A stretch of 64,000 nucleotides of DNA from Achromobacter xylosoxidans (GTDB taxonomy: Bacteria > Pseudomonadota > Gammaproteobacteria > Burkholderiales > Burkholderiaceae_B), in the NCBI RefSeq assembly GCF_014490035.1, contig NZ_CP061008.1, forward strand, positions 3,906,001 to 3,970,000, in the 5' to 3' direction. The position numbers and the translations under genes were made by a program. The stretch's first letter is position 1. The number at the start of each line of letters is the position of its first letter. This document shows positions 19,305 to 28,846 of this stretch, in pieces. The notes below the pieces were generated by a model. That model did not search any database. It worked only from the letters and a program-made list of their open reading frames with translations, and had not been told where the DNA came from.

Positions 19305-20279
19305 GAGTCCTTCCAGCATCTGGCGAGAAATTTCCACCTTGGATGCCGCGCCTCGCAGCTGGCTCATCACGCCGATCAATTTTTGCGCGTACTGCGGATC
19401 GGTCGCATAGCCCGCATCCTGGATCCGGCGCGCCGCCTCGATCTCGTTTCGCGCCTGCGTGACACCCTCGTAGCGCGGGCTGTTGCCGATCAGCCGGGCG
19501 TAATCCGCGAACGATTCCTCGTAGGACGCGTAGGCGCGGAAAGGTTGCGTCACCTTTTTCGCCACGCCATCTTCGTATTCGGTGGTCAACACGTTGACGA
19601 CCTGACCCTTCCAGCTGGAACCCGCCTTGATGCCGAACAGGTTGTAGCTGGTGCTGCCGTCCTGGTGCTTGATCTCGCGCTTGCCCCAGCCCGACTCCAG
19701 CGCCGCCTGGCCCATGATCAGGCGGGCCGGCACGCCGCTTTGCTGGGAAGCGAGATTGGCGGCGCGCGACATTTTGGACACGAAAGAGACCACGTGGTCG
19801 GGCGCGCCTTCCGCGGCGGCCAGCGCCCGGTTCTGCGCGCTGTTGTTGCGCATCACATTCAACAGGGCCGAGACTTCGCGCGAGCCGGCCGAGCGGAAAT
19901 CGAGATCCGAACCCTCTCCCAGGCGCTTGACGGCATCCGCGCCCAGCTCGCCGGGCTTGCCCTGCTGCATCTGCGCCAAGATGGCACCAGACAATCCGAT
20001 GCCGGGCGACGCCAGATGCAAGGCCAGTTGCTCGTCCGCCATGGACTGCAGCATCTGCGTCTGCTGCGAGTCGAACAGCCCCTCCTTGGGCGTCGCCTCG
20101 CGCATGCGCTTGACCATCATCTGCAGGAACAGGGCCTCGAACTGCTTGGCGACCTGCTTCTGCTGCTCCGTCCCCTCAGGATCTTTCTTGACGTCGCGCT
20201 TCAAGTCCGACAGGCGGCCCATGTCGAAGACCGAATCCTGCCGGCTGGCGCCGCGCGCCGCATCATTGGTGTAAGCCAT
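19302..20279 (-). CDS. flgJ: Peptidoglycan hydrolase and rod-capping protein FlgJ
   Basis: 325 aa with the two-domain layout of gamma/beta-proteobacterial FlgJ. The N-terminal rod-assembly domain (about 25-105) has QFEALFLQMMVKRMREATP. The C-terminal glucosaminidase domain (from about 160) contains GQAALESGWGKREI, where Glu195 is the likely catalytic acid. FlgJ cuts peptidoglycan so the rod can pass through the wall. It starts 5 bp after flgI. Confidence 0.95.
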   Translation of the reverse strand: MAYTNDAARGASRQDSVFDMGRLSDLKRDVKKDPEGTEQQKQVAKQFEALFLQMMVKRMREATPKEGLFDSQQTQMLQSMADEQLALHLASPGIGLSGAILAQMQQGKPGELGADAVKRLGEGSDLDFRSAGSREVSALLNVMRNNSAQNRALAAAEGAPDHVVSFVSKMSRAANLASQQSGVPARLIMGQAALESGWGKREIKHQDGSTSYNLFGIKAGSSWKGQVVNVLTTEYEDGVAKKVTQPFRAYASYEESFADYARLIGNSPRYEGVTQARNEIEAARRIQDAGYATDPQYAQKLIGVMSQLRGAASKVEISRQMLEGL

Positions 20280-20284
20280 GGCCG

Positions 20285-21421
20285 TCAGATGATTTCCAGT
20301 TCGGCGCGCAAGGCGCCGGCCGTCTTCATGGCCTGCAGAATCGCCAGCAGGTCCTGCGGCGTGGCGCCCAAGGCGTTCAAGCCCTTGACCACGTCCGCCA
20401 GATTGGCGCTGGTGCTCACGCGCTGCAGGGAGCCGTTTTCCTGGCGCACCTCGATCTGGGTATTGGGCACCACTACCGTCTGCCCTTCGGTGAACGGCGT
20501 GTCAGGCTGAGACACCTGGTTCTGGCGATTGATGATGACCGACAGATTGCCGTGCGCCACGGCGGCCTCTTCGATCATGACGGTACGGTTCATGACGACC
20601 GAACCCGTGCGCGCATTGATGATGACCTTGGCCACGGTGGGCGCGCGCGTCACCTGCAAATCTTCGAGCTGCGACAGGAAACGCGCCTGCGACGCCTGGT
20701 CCATCGGCGTACGGACCTGCACCACGCGCCCGTCCAGGGCGGTAGCGGTGCCTTGGCCGAACTTGCGGTTCAACGCCATGGACACATTCTGCGCCGTACC
20801 GAAATCGGTGTTGTTCAGTTCCACGTAAACGTAGCCGTCGCGCGAGAACGTGGTGGGCACGCCGCGCTCGACAATGGCGCCGGCGCTGATGCGTCCGCCG
20901 TTCAACTGGTTGATCTGCACGCTGGAACCGCCGGCGGAGGCGCCCGCGCCGCCCACCAGGATATTGCCCTGGGCGATGGCGTAGACCTGGCTGTCGGCGC
21001 CTTTGAGCGGAGTCATCAGCAACGTGCCGCCGCGCAGGCTCTTGGCGTTACCCATGGACGACACCACCACGTCCAGCGTCTGCCCCGGGCGGGCGAAAGC
21101 CGGCAGCGTGGTCGTGACCATGACCGCGGCCACGTTCTTCAACTGCATATTGCTGCCGGGCGGAACGGTGATGCCCAGCTGCGACAGCATATTGGTCAGA
21201 CTTTGCTGCGTGAACGGCGTCTGCCGCACCTGGTCACCGCTGCCGTCCAGGCCCACGACCAGGCCATAGCCGATCAGCTGGTTGCCCCGCACGCCCTGGA
21301 TTGAAGCCAGATCCTTGAGCCGTTCGGCGTGTGCCGCGCCCGCGCCGGCCACCAGCCCGACCGAAATGCAGACGCGCGCCAACAAGGACACCAAGGCGGA
21401 TATCGGATTCGGTTGTTTCAT
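20285..21421 (-). CDS. flgI: Flagellar P-ring protein FlgI
   Basis: 378-aa periplasmic P-ring subunit with a Sec signal peptide (cleavage predicted after AGAAHA) and the conserved start of the mature protein [31 protein letters not shown]. Ends in [33 protein letters not shown], typical of the family. Lies 2 bp after flgH; P-ring and L-ring genes are paired as usual. Confidence 0.97.
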   Translation of the reverse strand: MKQPNPISALVSLLARVCISVGLVAGAGAAHAERLKDLASIQGVRGNQLIGYGLVVGLDGSGDQVRQTPFTQQSLTNMLSQLGITVPPGSNMQLKNVAAVMVTTTLPAFARPGQTLDVVVSSMGNAKSLRGGTLLMTPLKGADSQVYAIAQGNILVGGAGASAGGSSVQINQLNGGRISAGAIVERGVPTTFSRDGYVYVELNNTDFGTAQNVSMALNRKFGQGTATALDGRVVQVRTPMDQASQARFLSQLEDLQVTRAPTVAKVIINARTGSVVMNRTVMIEEAAVAHGNLSVIINRQNQVSQPDTPFTEGQTVVVPNTQIEVRQENGSLQRVSTSANLADVVKGLNALGATPQDLLAILQAMKTAGALRAELEII

Positions 21422-21423
21422 GT

Positions 21424-22116
21424 TCAGAACGGCGAAGCGATCAGGAAGAAGCGTTGCAGCCAGCCCATGGTCTGGACTTCGTCCATGACGCCTTTGCTGC
21501 GGTACTCGATGCGGGCGTCGGCCACCTGCGTGGACGACACGGTGTTGGTGCCGGTGATGGAGCGCGGATCGACCACGCCGGAGAAGCGCACGAATTCGCT
21601 GCCCCGGTTGATGGCGATCTGCTTTTCGCCCGCGACCTGCAGGTTGCCATTGGACATCACCCCCACCACCGTGGTGGTGATGGTGCCGGTAAAGGCATTG
21701 TTCGCCGTGCTGTCACCCTTGCCCTGCGACACATTGCCGCCCTTGGCGTCGGTGTTCAGGTTGGCGTTGGCCCAACTGTCCATGAAGGACGGCGCAGCCG
21801 CGATGCCCAGGGAGGCGCTGCCGCTACGGTTGGTGTTGGTGGCGACGTTCTTGGAAGCGTTGGTCTTCTCGTTCAGGACGATGGTGACGATGTCGCCCAC
21901 GTTGCGCGGCCGGCGGTCCTCGAACAAGGGATAGTTGCCGTATGTCGTAGGCTGATAGATCGAGCCCGTGGGCTGCGCCATGGCCGTAGGCGGAGGCGGC
22001 GGCACCGCCGTCGTCGGCCCGGTCACGATGGGCTCGGGCGGGATCATGGCGCAACCGGCCACCAGCATAGCCAGGGCCGCACTCGATACCAGGCGCAGAA
22101 CAGACATAAGCATCAC
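21424..22116 (-). CDS. flgH: Flagellar L-ring lipoprotein FlgH
   Basis: 230-aa outer-membrane L-ring protein. The signal peptide has lipobox LVAGC (Cys22 lipidated); the mature part has the conserved [28 protein letters not shown] (broken here by family variation) and the C-terminal [25 protein letters not shown]. The start overlaps the flgG stop by 4 bp (ATGA). Confidence 0.97.
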   Translation of the reverse strand: MMLMSVLRLVSSAALAMLVAGCAMIPPEPIVTGPTTAVPPPPPTAMAQPTGSIYQPTTYGNYPLFEDRRPRNVGDIVTIVLNEKTNASKNVATNTNRSGSASLGIAAAPSFMDSWANANLNTDAKGGNVSQGKGDSTANNAFTGTITTTVVGVMSNGNLQVAGEKQIAINRGSEFVRFSGVVDPRSITGTNTVSSTQVADARIEYRSKGVMDEVQTMGWLQRFFLIASPF

Positions 22117-22898
22117 AGTTGAGTCAGGCGAGCCAGCATTTCGTCCGAGGTCTTGACGGCCTTGCTGTTCATTTCGTACGCGCGCTGCGTGGTGATCATG
22201 TTGACCAGTTCTTCGGCGACGTTGACGTTGGAGGTTTCAACGTACTTCTGCATGATCGAACCGGCGCCATCCACGCCAGGCTGCAACAGGTTGGCGGGTC
22301 CCGAAGCGTCGGTTTCCAGGTACAGGTTTTCACCTACGCTCTGCAACCCGGTGGGGTTGATGAACGTCGCGATCTGCAGCTGACCGATCTGTACGTTGAT
22401 GCCAGCGGCGCCGGGCTGCGTAACCGAAACGATGCCGTCGTTGCCGATGGAGATCGACAGCGCATTGTCGGGGATGTTCATCGGCGGCTGGATCACGTAG
22501 CCGCTGACGGTCGTCAACTGGCCGTTCTGGTCGCGTTGCAACGCGCCGTCTCGGGTGTAGGCCTGGGTGCCGTCAGGCAGTTCGACCTGCAGGAAACCGC
22601 GGCCGTTGATGGCGATGTCCATCTCGCTGCCGGTGTTGTTCAGGTTGCCCGCAGTGTGGATGCGCTCGGTCGCTGCAACGCGCGCACCAGTACCCAGTTG
22701 CAGGCCCGACGGCAACTGGGTGGCGTCGCCGACCTGGGCGCCAGGCTGACGCAGCGTCTGGTACATCAGGTCCTGGAACACGGCGCGGCCGCGCTTGAAG
22801 CCATTGGTCGAAACGTTGGCCAAGTTGTTCGAAATCACGTCCATGGAGGTCTGCTGACCTTCCAGACCCGTCTTGGCGATCCACAACGAACGCATCAT
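22113..22898 (-). CDS. flgG: Flagellar distal rod protein FlgG
   Basis: Start chosen at the ATG giving [16 protein letters not shown] (22898), 9 bases after AGGAG; the open frame extends 13 codons further upstream. 261 aa, as in most FlgG. It has the N-terminal [15 protein letters not shown] motif and the C-terminal [31 protein letters not shown]. FlgG builds the distal rod and crosses the P- and L-rings. Confidence 0.97.
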   Translation of the reverse strand: MMRSLWIAKTGLEGQQTSMDVISNNLANVSTNGFKRGRAVFQDLMYQTLRQPGAQVGDATQLPSGLQLGTGARVAATERIHTAGNLNNTGSEMDIAINGRGFLQVELPDGTQAYTRDGALQRDQNGQLTTVSGYVIQPPMNIPDNALSISIGNDGIVSVTQPGAAGINVQIGQLQIATFINPTGLQSVGENLYLETDASGPANLLQPGVDGAGSIMQKYVETSNVNVAEELVNMITTQRAYEMNSKAVKTSDEMLARLTQL

Positions 22899-22963
22899 GA
22901 TGAAGTACTCCTGGTGTCGCGGCCCGGCCGCGCGCAAAAATTGTTTCTAGTTCAGTTGCCGTA

Positions 22964-23728
22964 TCAGGCGCTTACCGACAGGATGCCGTTGGCGCGCTCG
23001 GCGTTGCGGTCGGACTGCTGGATCACCTGCATCTGCTGCTCGAAGCGGCGGGCGTTGGCGATCATGCCCACCATCGCCGCCATCGGATTGGTATTGCTGC
23101 CTTCCAGCACGCCCGACAACAGCCGCAGGCTGGGGTCGGCGGGTACCGGAGGCGCAGGCTGGCCATTGACGGGCGCCATGCGGAACACGCCGTCGTCGCC
23201 GTGCACCAGCTGCTCGTTCTGCGGGTTGGCCAGTTTGATCCGGCCCAGGTTCAGAATGTTGTTCGGCGCGTCACCGGCGCCGATGGCGGTAATGGTGCCG
23301 TCCGCGGTGATCGTCAGCGCAGCCTGGTCGGGTACGTCGATGGGACCGCCCTGGTCCGACAGCACGGGTTGACCGAGAGAGGTCTGCAACAGGCCATTGA
23401 TGCCGACCTGCAGGCTGCCGGCGCGGGTGTAGGCCTCGCCTTGCGGCGTCTGCACGGCGATCCAGCCGCGCTCGCTGGACAACGCCACGTCCAGATCCCG
23501 GCCCGTCGTCTGCATATTGCCCATCTGGAAGCTGTTGCGCGGCGTGGACGCCACCGTCGAAACACGCGTGGGCAGACTCGTCCCGTCCGTGACGGGCACG
23601 GAACGGTACAGCGCGATCTGCTCGCGGAAGCCCGCCGTGTTCACGTTGGCCATATTGTTGGAAAGCGCGGCCTGATGCTCGGTGATGCGCGCCGCGCCAT
23701 TCATGGCGGTGTAGATGATACGGTCCAT
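22964..23728 (-). CDS. flgF: Flagellar proximal rod protein FlgF
   Basis: 254 aa, MDRIIYTAMNGAARITEHQAALSNNMANVNTAGFREQ at the N-terminus and PMAAMVGMIANARRFEQQMQVIQQSDRNAERANGILSVSA at the C-terminus, both characteristic of FlgF. A rod subunit adjacent to FlgG. Sits between flgE and flgG with a 65-bp gap to flgG. Confidence 0.96.
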   Translation of the reverse strand: MDRIIYTAMNGAARITEHQAALSNNMANVNTAGFREQIALYRSVPVTDGTSLPTRVSTVASTPRNSFQMGNMQTTGRDLDVALSSERGWIAVQTPQGEAYTRAGSLQVGINGLLQTSLGQPVLSDQGGPIDVPDQAALTITADGTITAIGAGDAPNNILNLGRIKLANPQNEQLVHGDDGVFRMAPVNGQPAPPVPADPSLRLLSGVLEGSNTNPMAAMVGMIANARRFEQQMQVIQQSDRNAERANGILSVSA

Positions 23729-23765
23729 TGCCTATTCCGTCGGTGTCTTCTCGTGCCTGCCGGGC

Positions 23766-25259
23766 TTACTTCAGGCTCATCAGGACTTGCATGATTTCGT
23801 CCTGGGTCTTGATGGTCTGCGAGTTGGCCTGGTAGGTGCGCTGGGCAATGATCATGTTGACCAGTTCCTTGCTCATGTCGACGTTGGACGCTTCGGTAGC
23901 CTGGCCCACGACCCGGGACAGGCCGTTGGTGCCGGGCTGGCCCAGGATGGGCTGACCCGAAGCGGCCGTCTCAGTCCAGGCGTTGTTGCCCACGGGCTGC
24001 AGGCCCTGCAGGTTGGAAAAGTCCGCCAGCACGATAGTGCCAACGACCTGGGTCTCGCCGTTGGTGTAGCTGGCGACCAGGCTGCCGTCGGCACTGATAT
24101 TGATGCCGCTGAATTCACCCGAGGTGTAGCCGTCAGGTTTGGCCACCAGCTTGTAGGCGCTGCCGTATTGGGTGGTGCCTGCGTAGTTCATCGCGATGTT
24201 GATCGGATCGGCGGGCGTGGCGCCGCCCCCCGGGGCGGCGAACGACAGGTTCACCACCGGCGCGCTGGTCATCACGCCGGCTTTGTTGAACGTGAACTTC
24301 TGGGGATTGCCCCAGACGCCGGCTGCTTCAGTGGTAGGCGCCATGGCCTGGCCGTCCATTGTGTAATAGACGTCGTAGATGCTGTTGCCCGCCGCGTCCG
24401 CCGGACGCTTCACGAAGTACTGCATGACCTGGTGGGAATTGCCCAACGAGTCGAACACGGTCATCGGCGACGCGTTGGTGTAGGTGCTGGACAGCTTGGG
24501 GTCGAACGGCTTGCCGGTTTCGACCACGGCCGCCACGTACTCGGTGAACGATGCCATTTTCGACAGATCGCCGGTGACAACGCCCGTGGCGCTCACCGTC
24601 ACACTATCCGCACCATTCGTAAAAGTACCGGCGGGGGGCAACCCACCACCCGGGGGAACCGTATCCACCAGCGTGGCGACGCCGGTAGCGTCGCGAGTGA
24701 AGGAATACACGGTGCCGGGGGCCGCGCCCAACGTGACCGTTCCAGGGACTGGAGCCTTGGTTTGCGTATCCACCTCGTAGATGACCTTCGCATTGGCATC
24801 CAGGTTCGCCACGGTCGTTCCCGTCGACGTCGCCTTGGGCGCCACGTTGGCCGTCGGAAGCTGCAATTCCACCGGATTCGCCCCGATCGCGCCCGCCGGA
24901 TAGCCCGTCATGCGATAGCCCTGCGCGTTCACGATGAAGTTGTTCTTGTCGACCATGAACTCGCCGTTGCGGGTGTACATCACGGCGCCGCTTTGGTCGG
25001 TGACGCGGAACATGCCTTTGGCGCCATCGATCGCGATGTCGTACTCGCCGCCACCGCCGTTCACCGCCCCTACCGTGAAGCGCTGGCTGATGCCGGCAAC
25101 CTTCACGCCCAGGCCAACGCGCGAACTGGCATAGACGTCAGCAAACGACGCAGTCGACGACTTGAAGCCGACCGTGCCGGAGTTGGCGATGTTGTTGCCG
25201 ATGACGTCCAGGTTCTGCGCCGCGGCGTTCAAGCCGCTCAATCCTTGTCCGAAACCCAT
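23766..25259 (-). CDS. flgE: Flagellar hook protein FlgE
   Basis: 497 aa hook subunit: N-terminal GFGQGLSGLNAAAQNLDVIGNNIANSGTVGFKSS, a large variable middle (including a Gly/Pro-rich VPPGGGLPPAG loop), and the C-terminal EASNVDMSKELVNMIIAQRTYQANSQTIKTQDEIMQ. Hook length is set by FliK. Longer than the 402-aa E. coli protein because of the middle domains, which vary between genera. Confidence 0.96.
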   Translation of the reverse strand: MGFGQGLSGLNAAAQNLDVIGNNIANSGTVGFKSSTASFADVYASSRVGLGVKVAGISQRFTVGAVNGGGGEYDIAIDGAKGMFRVTDQSGAVMYTRNGEFMVDKNNFIVNAQGYRMTGYPAGAIGANPVELQLPTANVAPKATSTGTTVANLDANAKVIYEVDTQTKAPVPGTVTLGAAPGTVYSFTRDATGVATLVDTVPPGGGLPPAGTFTNGADSVTVSATGVVTGDLSKMASFTEYVAAVVETGKPFDPKLSSTYTNASPMTVFDSLGNSHQVMQYFVKRPADAAGNSIYDVYYTMDGQAMAPTTEAAGVWGNPQKFTFNKAGVMTSAPVVNLSFAAPGGGATPADPINIAMNYAGTTQYGSAYKLVAKPDGYTSGEFSGINISADGSLVASYTNGETQVVGTIVLADFSNLQGLQPVGNNAWTETAASGQPILGQPGTNGLSRVVGQATEASNVDMSKELVNMIIAQRTYQANSQTIKTQDEIMQVLMSLK

Positions 25260-25330
25260 GTTTGTTCTCGCTAATCTTTAACTAGGGGAAGCCGCCGCCC
25301 ATGCGCCGGCACCAATGCATTGCGCCAGCT

Positions 25331-26029
25331 TCAGGCGCCGATCACCTTGCGCACGTCCAGCATGCTGGTCTGGCCTTCCAGGCCCAGATCCAGCCTCAGG
25401 CCTTCAGTGGAGTACGCGACGCTCTTGACCTGGCCGTAGCTCAGGACTTCCGCATTCACTTTCTTGCCGTCGGCATCCGTGGCCAGGACGGACACGGTGT
25501 ACGCGCCCGGTTCCAGCACCACGCCGTTATCGTTCTTGCCATCCCACGACAACGTGTACACGCCGGGCTTCTGGTCCTTCGTTTCGATCGTGCGCACGAC
25601 CGCGCCGTTGGAGTCGGAAATGCGAATCTGCACCTTCTGGGCATCGCCCTGCAGGTCCAGACCATAAGGCGTGACGACACGGGCCTCGGGATGTTCCGCA
25701 TCCACGCCGGACTTGATCTTGGAACCAGGGATCAGCACGCCCTTGCCTATCATGGCCACGGCGTTCATCGACTGAGACACGTCGATCTGGCCGCTGATGG
25801 CGAGCATGGTGTTCTTCAGGTTGGTGATGCCTTCCACCGTGGAGATCTGGGCCAGCTGGGAGGTCAGCTCGGCGTTTTGCATCGGATTCAGGGGATCCTG
25901 GTTCTGCAGCTGCGTGACCAGCAGTTTCAGGAACTGGTCCTGCAGGCCTTGCGCCGTGCTGCTGCTATTGGCGCCAGTTTGAGCCAGGCCCAAGCCGGTT
26001 TTGCTCGTCGATTGGTCGATAGTGGTCAT
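25331..26029 (-). CDS. flgD: Flagellar hook-capping (scaffold) protein FlgD
   Basis: 232 aa. The N-terminal part contains LQDQFLKLLVTQLQNQDPLNPMQNAELTSQLAQISTVEGI, the FlgD export/cap signature; the C-terminal part is the FlgD Ig-like/tudor region with GVYTLSWDGKNDNGVVLEPGAYTVSVLA. FlgD caps the growing hook and is later lost. Lies 20 bp after flgC. Confidence 0.97.
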   Translation of the reverse strand: MTTIDQSTSKTGLGLAQTGANSSSTAQGLQDQFLKLLVTQLQNQDPLNPMQNAELTSQLAQISTVEGITNLKNTMLAISGQIDVSQSMNAVAMIGKGVLIPGSKIKSGVDAEHPEARVVTPYGLDLQGDAQKVQIRISDSNGAVVRTIETKDQKPGVYTLSWDGKNDNGVVLEPGAYTVSVLATDADGKKVNAEVLSYGQVKSVAYSTEGLRLDLGLEGQTSMLDVRKVIGA

Positions 26030-26049
26030 GGATTAACTGGTTCCGGAAA

Positions 26050-26469
26050 TTAGGACTGGCCGATGGTCAGGGTCTTCTGCATCAACGCCTTGGCGGTGTT
26101 GAGCACTTCCACGTTTGCCTGGTAAGAGCGCGAGGCCGCGATCATGTTCACGGTTTCGGCCACCGGGTCGACATTGGGCATGCTGACGTAGCCCTGGGCG
26201 TCGGCCATGGGGTGCTGCGGGTCATAGACCTGCTTCAAGGGAGACTGGTCTTCGACCACGCCAGCCACGCGCACTCCGCCGATCTCCTGGCCCAGCGCCT
26301 GACCGGCCGGGGGATTCACCTGGAATACCACCTGACGGGCGCGGTAGGGTTTGCCGTCGGGGCCGACCACGCTGTCGGCGTTGGCCATGTTGCTGGCCGC
26401 CACGTTCATGCGCTGCGATTGCGCGCTGAGCGCCGAACCAGCGATATCGAAAATGCTCAACAAGGACAT
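26050..26469 (-). CDS. flgC: Flagellar proximal rod protein FlgC
   Basis: 139 aa, [40 protein letters not shown] at the N-terminus and [41 protein letters not shown] at the C-terminus, both diagnostic. Rod subunit, co-transcribed with flgB (23-bp gap). Confidence 0.97.
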   Translation of the reverse strand: MSLLSIFDIAGSALSAQSQRMNVAASNMANADSVVGPDGKPYRARQVVFQVNPPAGQALGQEIGGVRVAGVVEDQSPLKQVYDPQHPMADAQGYVSMPNVDPVAETVNMIAASRSYQANVEVLNTAKALMQKTLTIGQS

Positions 26470-26492
26470 TGCCTGCCGCTCCCTTTAAAGAA

Positions 26493-26900
26493 TCATTCCT
26501 GAATTGCGGCCATCATGGTCCGGATACGGCCAGACAGCATCTGCATCGTGCTTTGGTAATGCAGGGTGTTATCCGCGAACTGCACCCGTTCGATGTCCAT
26601 GTCCACCGTGTTTCCATCCATGCTGGGCTGGTACGGCAAGCGGTACAGGAGGTCGGTCGGCCCCTGGGATACGGCCTTGGCCGGAATATGGCGCGCGGAC
26701 GTCAGCGTGAGCGAGGTATCGGGCAAGCGTTTGGTGCCTTCCATGGCGTTGGCCATGGCCGTCTTGAAGTCGAAATCGCGCGCCTTGTAGTTGGGGGTAT
26801 CGGCGTTGGCGATGTTCGACGACAGCACTTCCTGGCGTTGCGCGCGCAGCCCCAGGGCCTGCTGGTAAAACCGGAAATCTTCATTGAGCCTGTCTAGCAT
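26493..26900 (-). CDS. flgB: Flagellar proximal rod protein FlgB
   Basis: Start chosen at MLDRLNEDFRFYQQALGLRAQ (26900), after an AAGGCG ribosome site, giving 135 aa as in the family; the open frame runs 40 codons further but without homologous sequence. Conserved VLSSNIANADTPNYKARDFDFK. FlgB is the first proximal-rod subunit and leads the flgBCDEFGHIJ operon, divergent from flgAMN. Confidence 0.96.
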   Translation of the reverse strand: MLDRLNEDFRFYQQALGLRAQRQEVLSSNIANADTPNYKARDFDFKTAMANAMEGTKRLPDTSLTLTSARHIPAKAVSQGPTDLLYRLPYQPSMDGNTVDMDIERVQFADNTLHYQSTMQMLSGRIRTMMAAIQE

Positions 26901-27075
26901 CGGGGCGCCTTGGTGCGTTGCAATTCGGACAAAACAAGGGACCGGACAGACCGTTATCCCATTGGATGACGGCATCATAGGGGCCGGGGAGGCGACACAA
27001 TCAGCCAAATAACCCGCCATTTCTCATCCAATTCACGTATTGCCGAATGCCGCGGACTTCTACAATTCCTCCATC
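26901..27075. promoter_or_regulatory. Divergent flgB / flgA control region
   Basis: 175-bp region between the oppositely oriented flgB and flgA starts. By analogy with FlhDC-controlled systems it should hold back-to-back class II promoters. I could not identify an FlhDC box or a complete sigma-28 promoter in it by eye. Confidence 0.5.
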
Positions 27076-27789
27076 ATGAAAATATCCGCACCCCGACTCC
27101 GCGCGCGCGCCATCTGCCTGGCCGCCCTGCTGCTGCCCCTGGCTGCCGCGCAGGGACAGGAAGCGGCGACTCAGGCTCCCGAGGCCATCGCCCTTGCGGC
27201 GCAGACCTATCTACTGGACCAACTGGCTGGCCTGCCCGGGCAGCCTTCGGTAGCGATCGATCCTCCGCGCGCAGAACGCCTGACGCCTTGCGACGCCATG
27301 TCCCCGTTCATGCCATCTGGCATGAAGCTGCGCTCGCGCATGACGGTCGGGATACGTTGCAACGCGCCCAAACCATGGACGGCTTATGTCCAGGCGACAG
27401 TCAGCGTCCCGGGCCACTATTACGTCGCCGCTCGCATGATTGCCGCCGGACAGGCCCTGACACCGGACGACCTCGCCCCTAGGGACGGCGATCTGGTCAC
27501 CCTGCCCCCGGGCGCGATCACGGATCCACAGACCGTGGTAGGCATGACCGCCGTTCACCGGATCAACGCCGGGCAAGCGGTGCGGGGCTCCGGGTTGCGC
27601 AACGCACAATCGGTGATCCGGGGCGCCAATGTCCGCATCAACGCTCGCGGCAAAGGTTTCGTAGTCAGCAGCGAAGGCCAGGCGTTGGACAACGCTGCGC
27701 CGGGCGCCACCGTACAGGTGCGGACCGCGGGCGGCCAAGTGGTCAGCGGCGTGGTGCGCAATGCCGGCCTGGTCGAAATACAACTGTAA
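27076..27789 (+). CDS. flgA: P-ring assembly chaperone FlgA
   Basis: 237-aa periplasmic protein. The start MKISAPRLRARAICLAALLLPLAAAQGQEA at 27076 gives a clean Sec signal peptide; an upstream in-frame codon at 27040 would spoil it. The C-terminal SAF-like/FlgA domain contains YYVAARMIAAGQALTPDDL and ends VSGVVRNAGLVEIQL. FlgA holds FlgI subunits for P-ring assembly. First gene of the flgA-flgM-flgN set. Confidence 0.94.
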   Translation: MKISAPRLRARAICLAALLLPLAAAQGQEAATQAPEAIALAAQTYLLDQLAGLPGQPSVAIDPPRAERLTPCDAMSPFMPSGMKLRSRMTVGIRCNAPKPWTAYVQATVSVPGHYYVAARMIAAGQALTPDDLAPRDGDLVTLPPGAITDPQTVVGMTAVHRINAGQAVRGSGLRNAQSVIRGANVRINARGKGFVVSSEGQALDNAAPGATVQVRTAGGQVVSGVVRNAGLVEIQL

Positions 27790-27831
27790 TTACTGTTACA
27801 TATTGCATTGCACCAGGAAACCGCCCTCCCC

Positions 27832-27858
27832 TAAAGTTCCGTCCGGCCCTGCCGTTAC
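27832..27858 (+). promoter_or_regulatory. Sigma-28 promoter for flgM
   Basis: TAAA, 15 bases, then GCCGTTAC between flgA and flgM, with the same spacing as the fliC and flgK promoters. A late promoter for the anti-sigma gene is known in other enteric-type systems and gives feedback on FliA. Confidence 0.75.
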
Positions 27859-27918
27859 AGAGGCATAAGTAGGCGAATCCGTCGCACAACCGACCCAGGA
27901 CGCCCTGCGGAGATAATC

Positions 27919-28212
27919 TTGAAGATCAATTCCACCACCAACCGCCCCCTTTCGGCTGACACCGTCGCGCCCCGCGCTGACTCGGCGGTTGCCCAGGCCT
28001 ATGGCGCCGGCAGCGCCAGCGGCTCCAGCAGCTCGCAGGTGGCGCTGAGTTCGGCATCGCGCAAGCTGTTGGCGCTGCAGAACGGATCCAATGACATCAA
28101 CGTCGAACGCGTGGCCGCCATCCGCGCCGCCATCGCTTCGGGTCAGCTCAAGATCGACACGGGCCGCATCGCGGACAGCCTGATCGCCAGCGCCCGAGAC
28201 CTGTTGAAGTAA
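27919..28212 (+). CDS. flgM: Anti-sigma-28 factor FlgM
   Basis: 97-aa protein beginning MKINSTTNRPL from a TTG codon with GGAGA 7 bases upstream; no ATG fits the family start. The C-terminal half (NVERVAAIRAAIASGQLKIDTGRIADSLIASARDLL) is the FliA-binding helix set of the FlgM family. FlgM blocks FliA until it is exported through the finished hook. The TTG start may keep translation low. Confidence 0.95.
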   Translation: MKINSTTNRPLSADTVAPRADSAVAQAYGAGSASGSSSSQVALSSASRKLLALQNGSNDINVERVAAIRAAIASGQLKIDTGRIADSLIASARDLLK

Positions 28213-28237
28213 CCCGCAACCTTCCGATCCGAGCAGC

Positions 28238-28723
28238 ATGACCATGAGCACCGTAGACGCCCTGCAATCCTGCATGCAGCAGGAAGACACTCTGATCACC
28301 GAGTTCTCGACCGTTCTGGAAGAAGAGACTGAAGTGCTGGTGGGGCTGGGAACCGTCGGTGTGCTGCAGGAAATTACGGAGCGCAAGGGCGGCCTCGCCC
28401 GCAAGCTCGTGGATCTGAGTCAGGTCCGTGATTCCCTGCTCGCAGAAATTGGATTGCCGGCTGGGCACACCGGCACCGAACAAGCAGCCGTTCTGCACCC
28501 GCAACTGTCGGGCGTGTGGCAATCCCTGCTAAGCAAATCGGCGGCCGCCAACGAAATCAACCTGCGCAACGGCGCCCTCATCGACGTTCACCTGCGCTAT
28601 ACGCAGCAATCGCTGGACGCCCTGCGCAATGTGGGTGCGGCTGGCGGAGCTCCGTCCACGTACGATGCACGCGGCCGCGGCGCCCGTGGCACCCCTGGCC
28701 GCAAGCCTATCGTTGCCGGCTGA
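28238..28723 (+). CDS. flgN: Flagellar export chaperone FlgN
   Basis: 161-aa cytoplasmic, mostly helical protein with the FlgN pattern (LQSCMQQEDTLITEFSTVLEEETEVL, ITERKGGLARKL). FlgN is the chaperone for FlgK and FlgL. Position after flgM is canonical. The C-terminal tail is Gly/Arg-rich and probably disordered. Confidence 0.92.
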   Translation: MTMSTVDALQSCMQQEDTLITEFSTVLEEETEVLVGLGTVGVLQEITERKGGLARKLVDLSQVRDSLLAEIGLPAGHTGTEQAAVLHPQLSGVWQSLLSKSAAANEINLRNGALIDVHLRYTQQSLDALRNVGAAGGAPSTYDARGRGARGTPGRKPIVAG

Positions 28724-28739
28724 ACTGCGGTACGGGCCG

Positions 28740-28790
28740 AATCAGCGCTGATTGATCGGCTACTGGACGGACGCCGCGCACGCGCCGTCC
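28740..28790. terminator. Convergent hairpins between flgN and flhF
   Basis: Two structures in the 123-bp convergent gap: a 14-bp palindrome AATCAGCGCTGATT (28740-28753) and a hairpin GGACGG(A)CGC / GCGCCGTCC (28765-28790) followed by TTCC. Probably terminates flgAMN and perhaps the flhBAF transcript. Confidence 0.5.
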
Positions 28791-28846
28791 TTCCGCCAGA
28801 ATCCCAGCCCTGAGCTCCTGCAATCGGACTACGGCGGCCATTGTCA

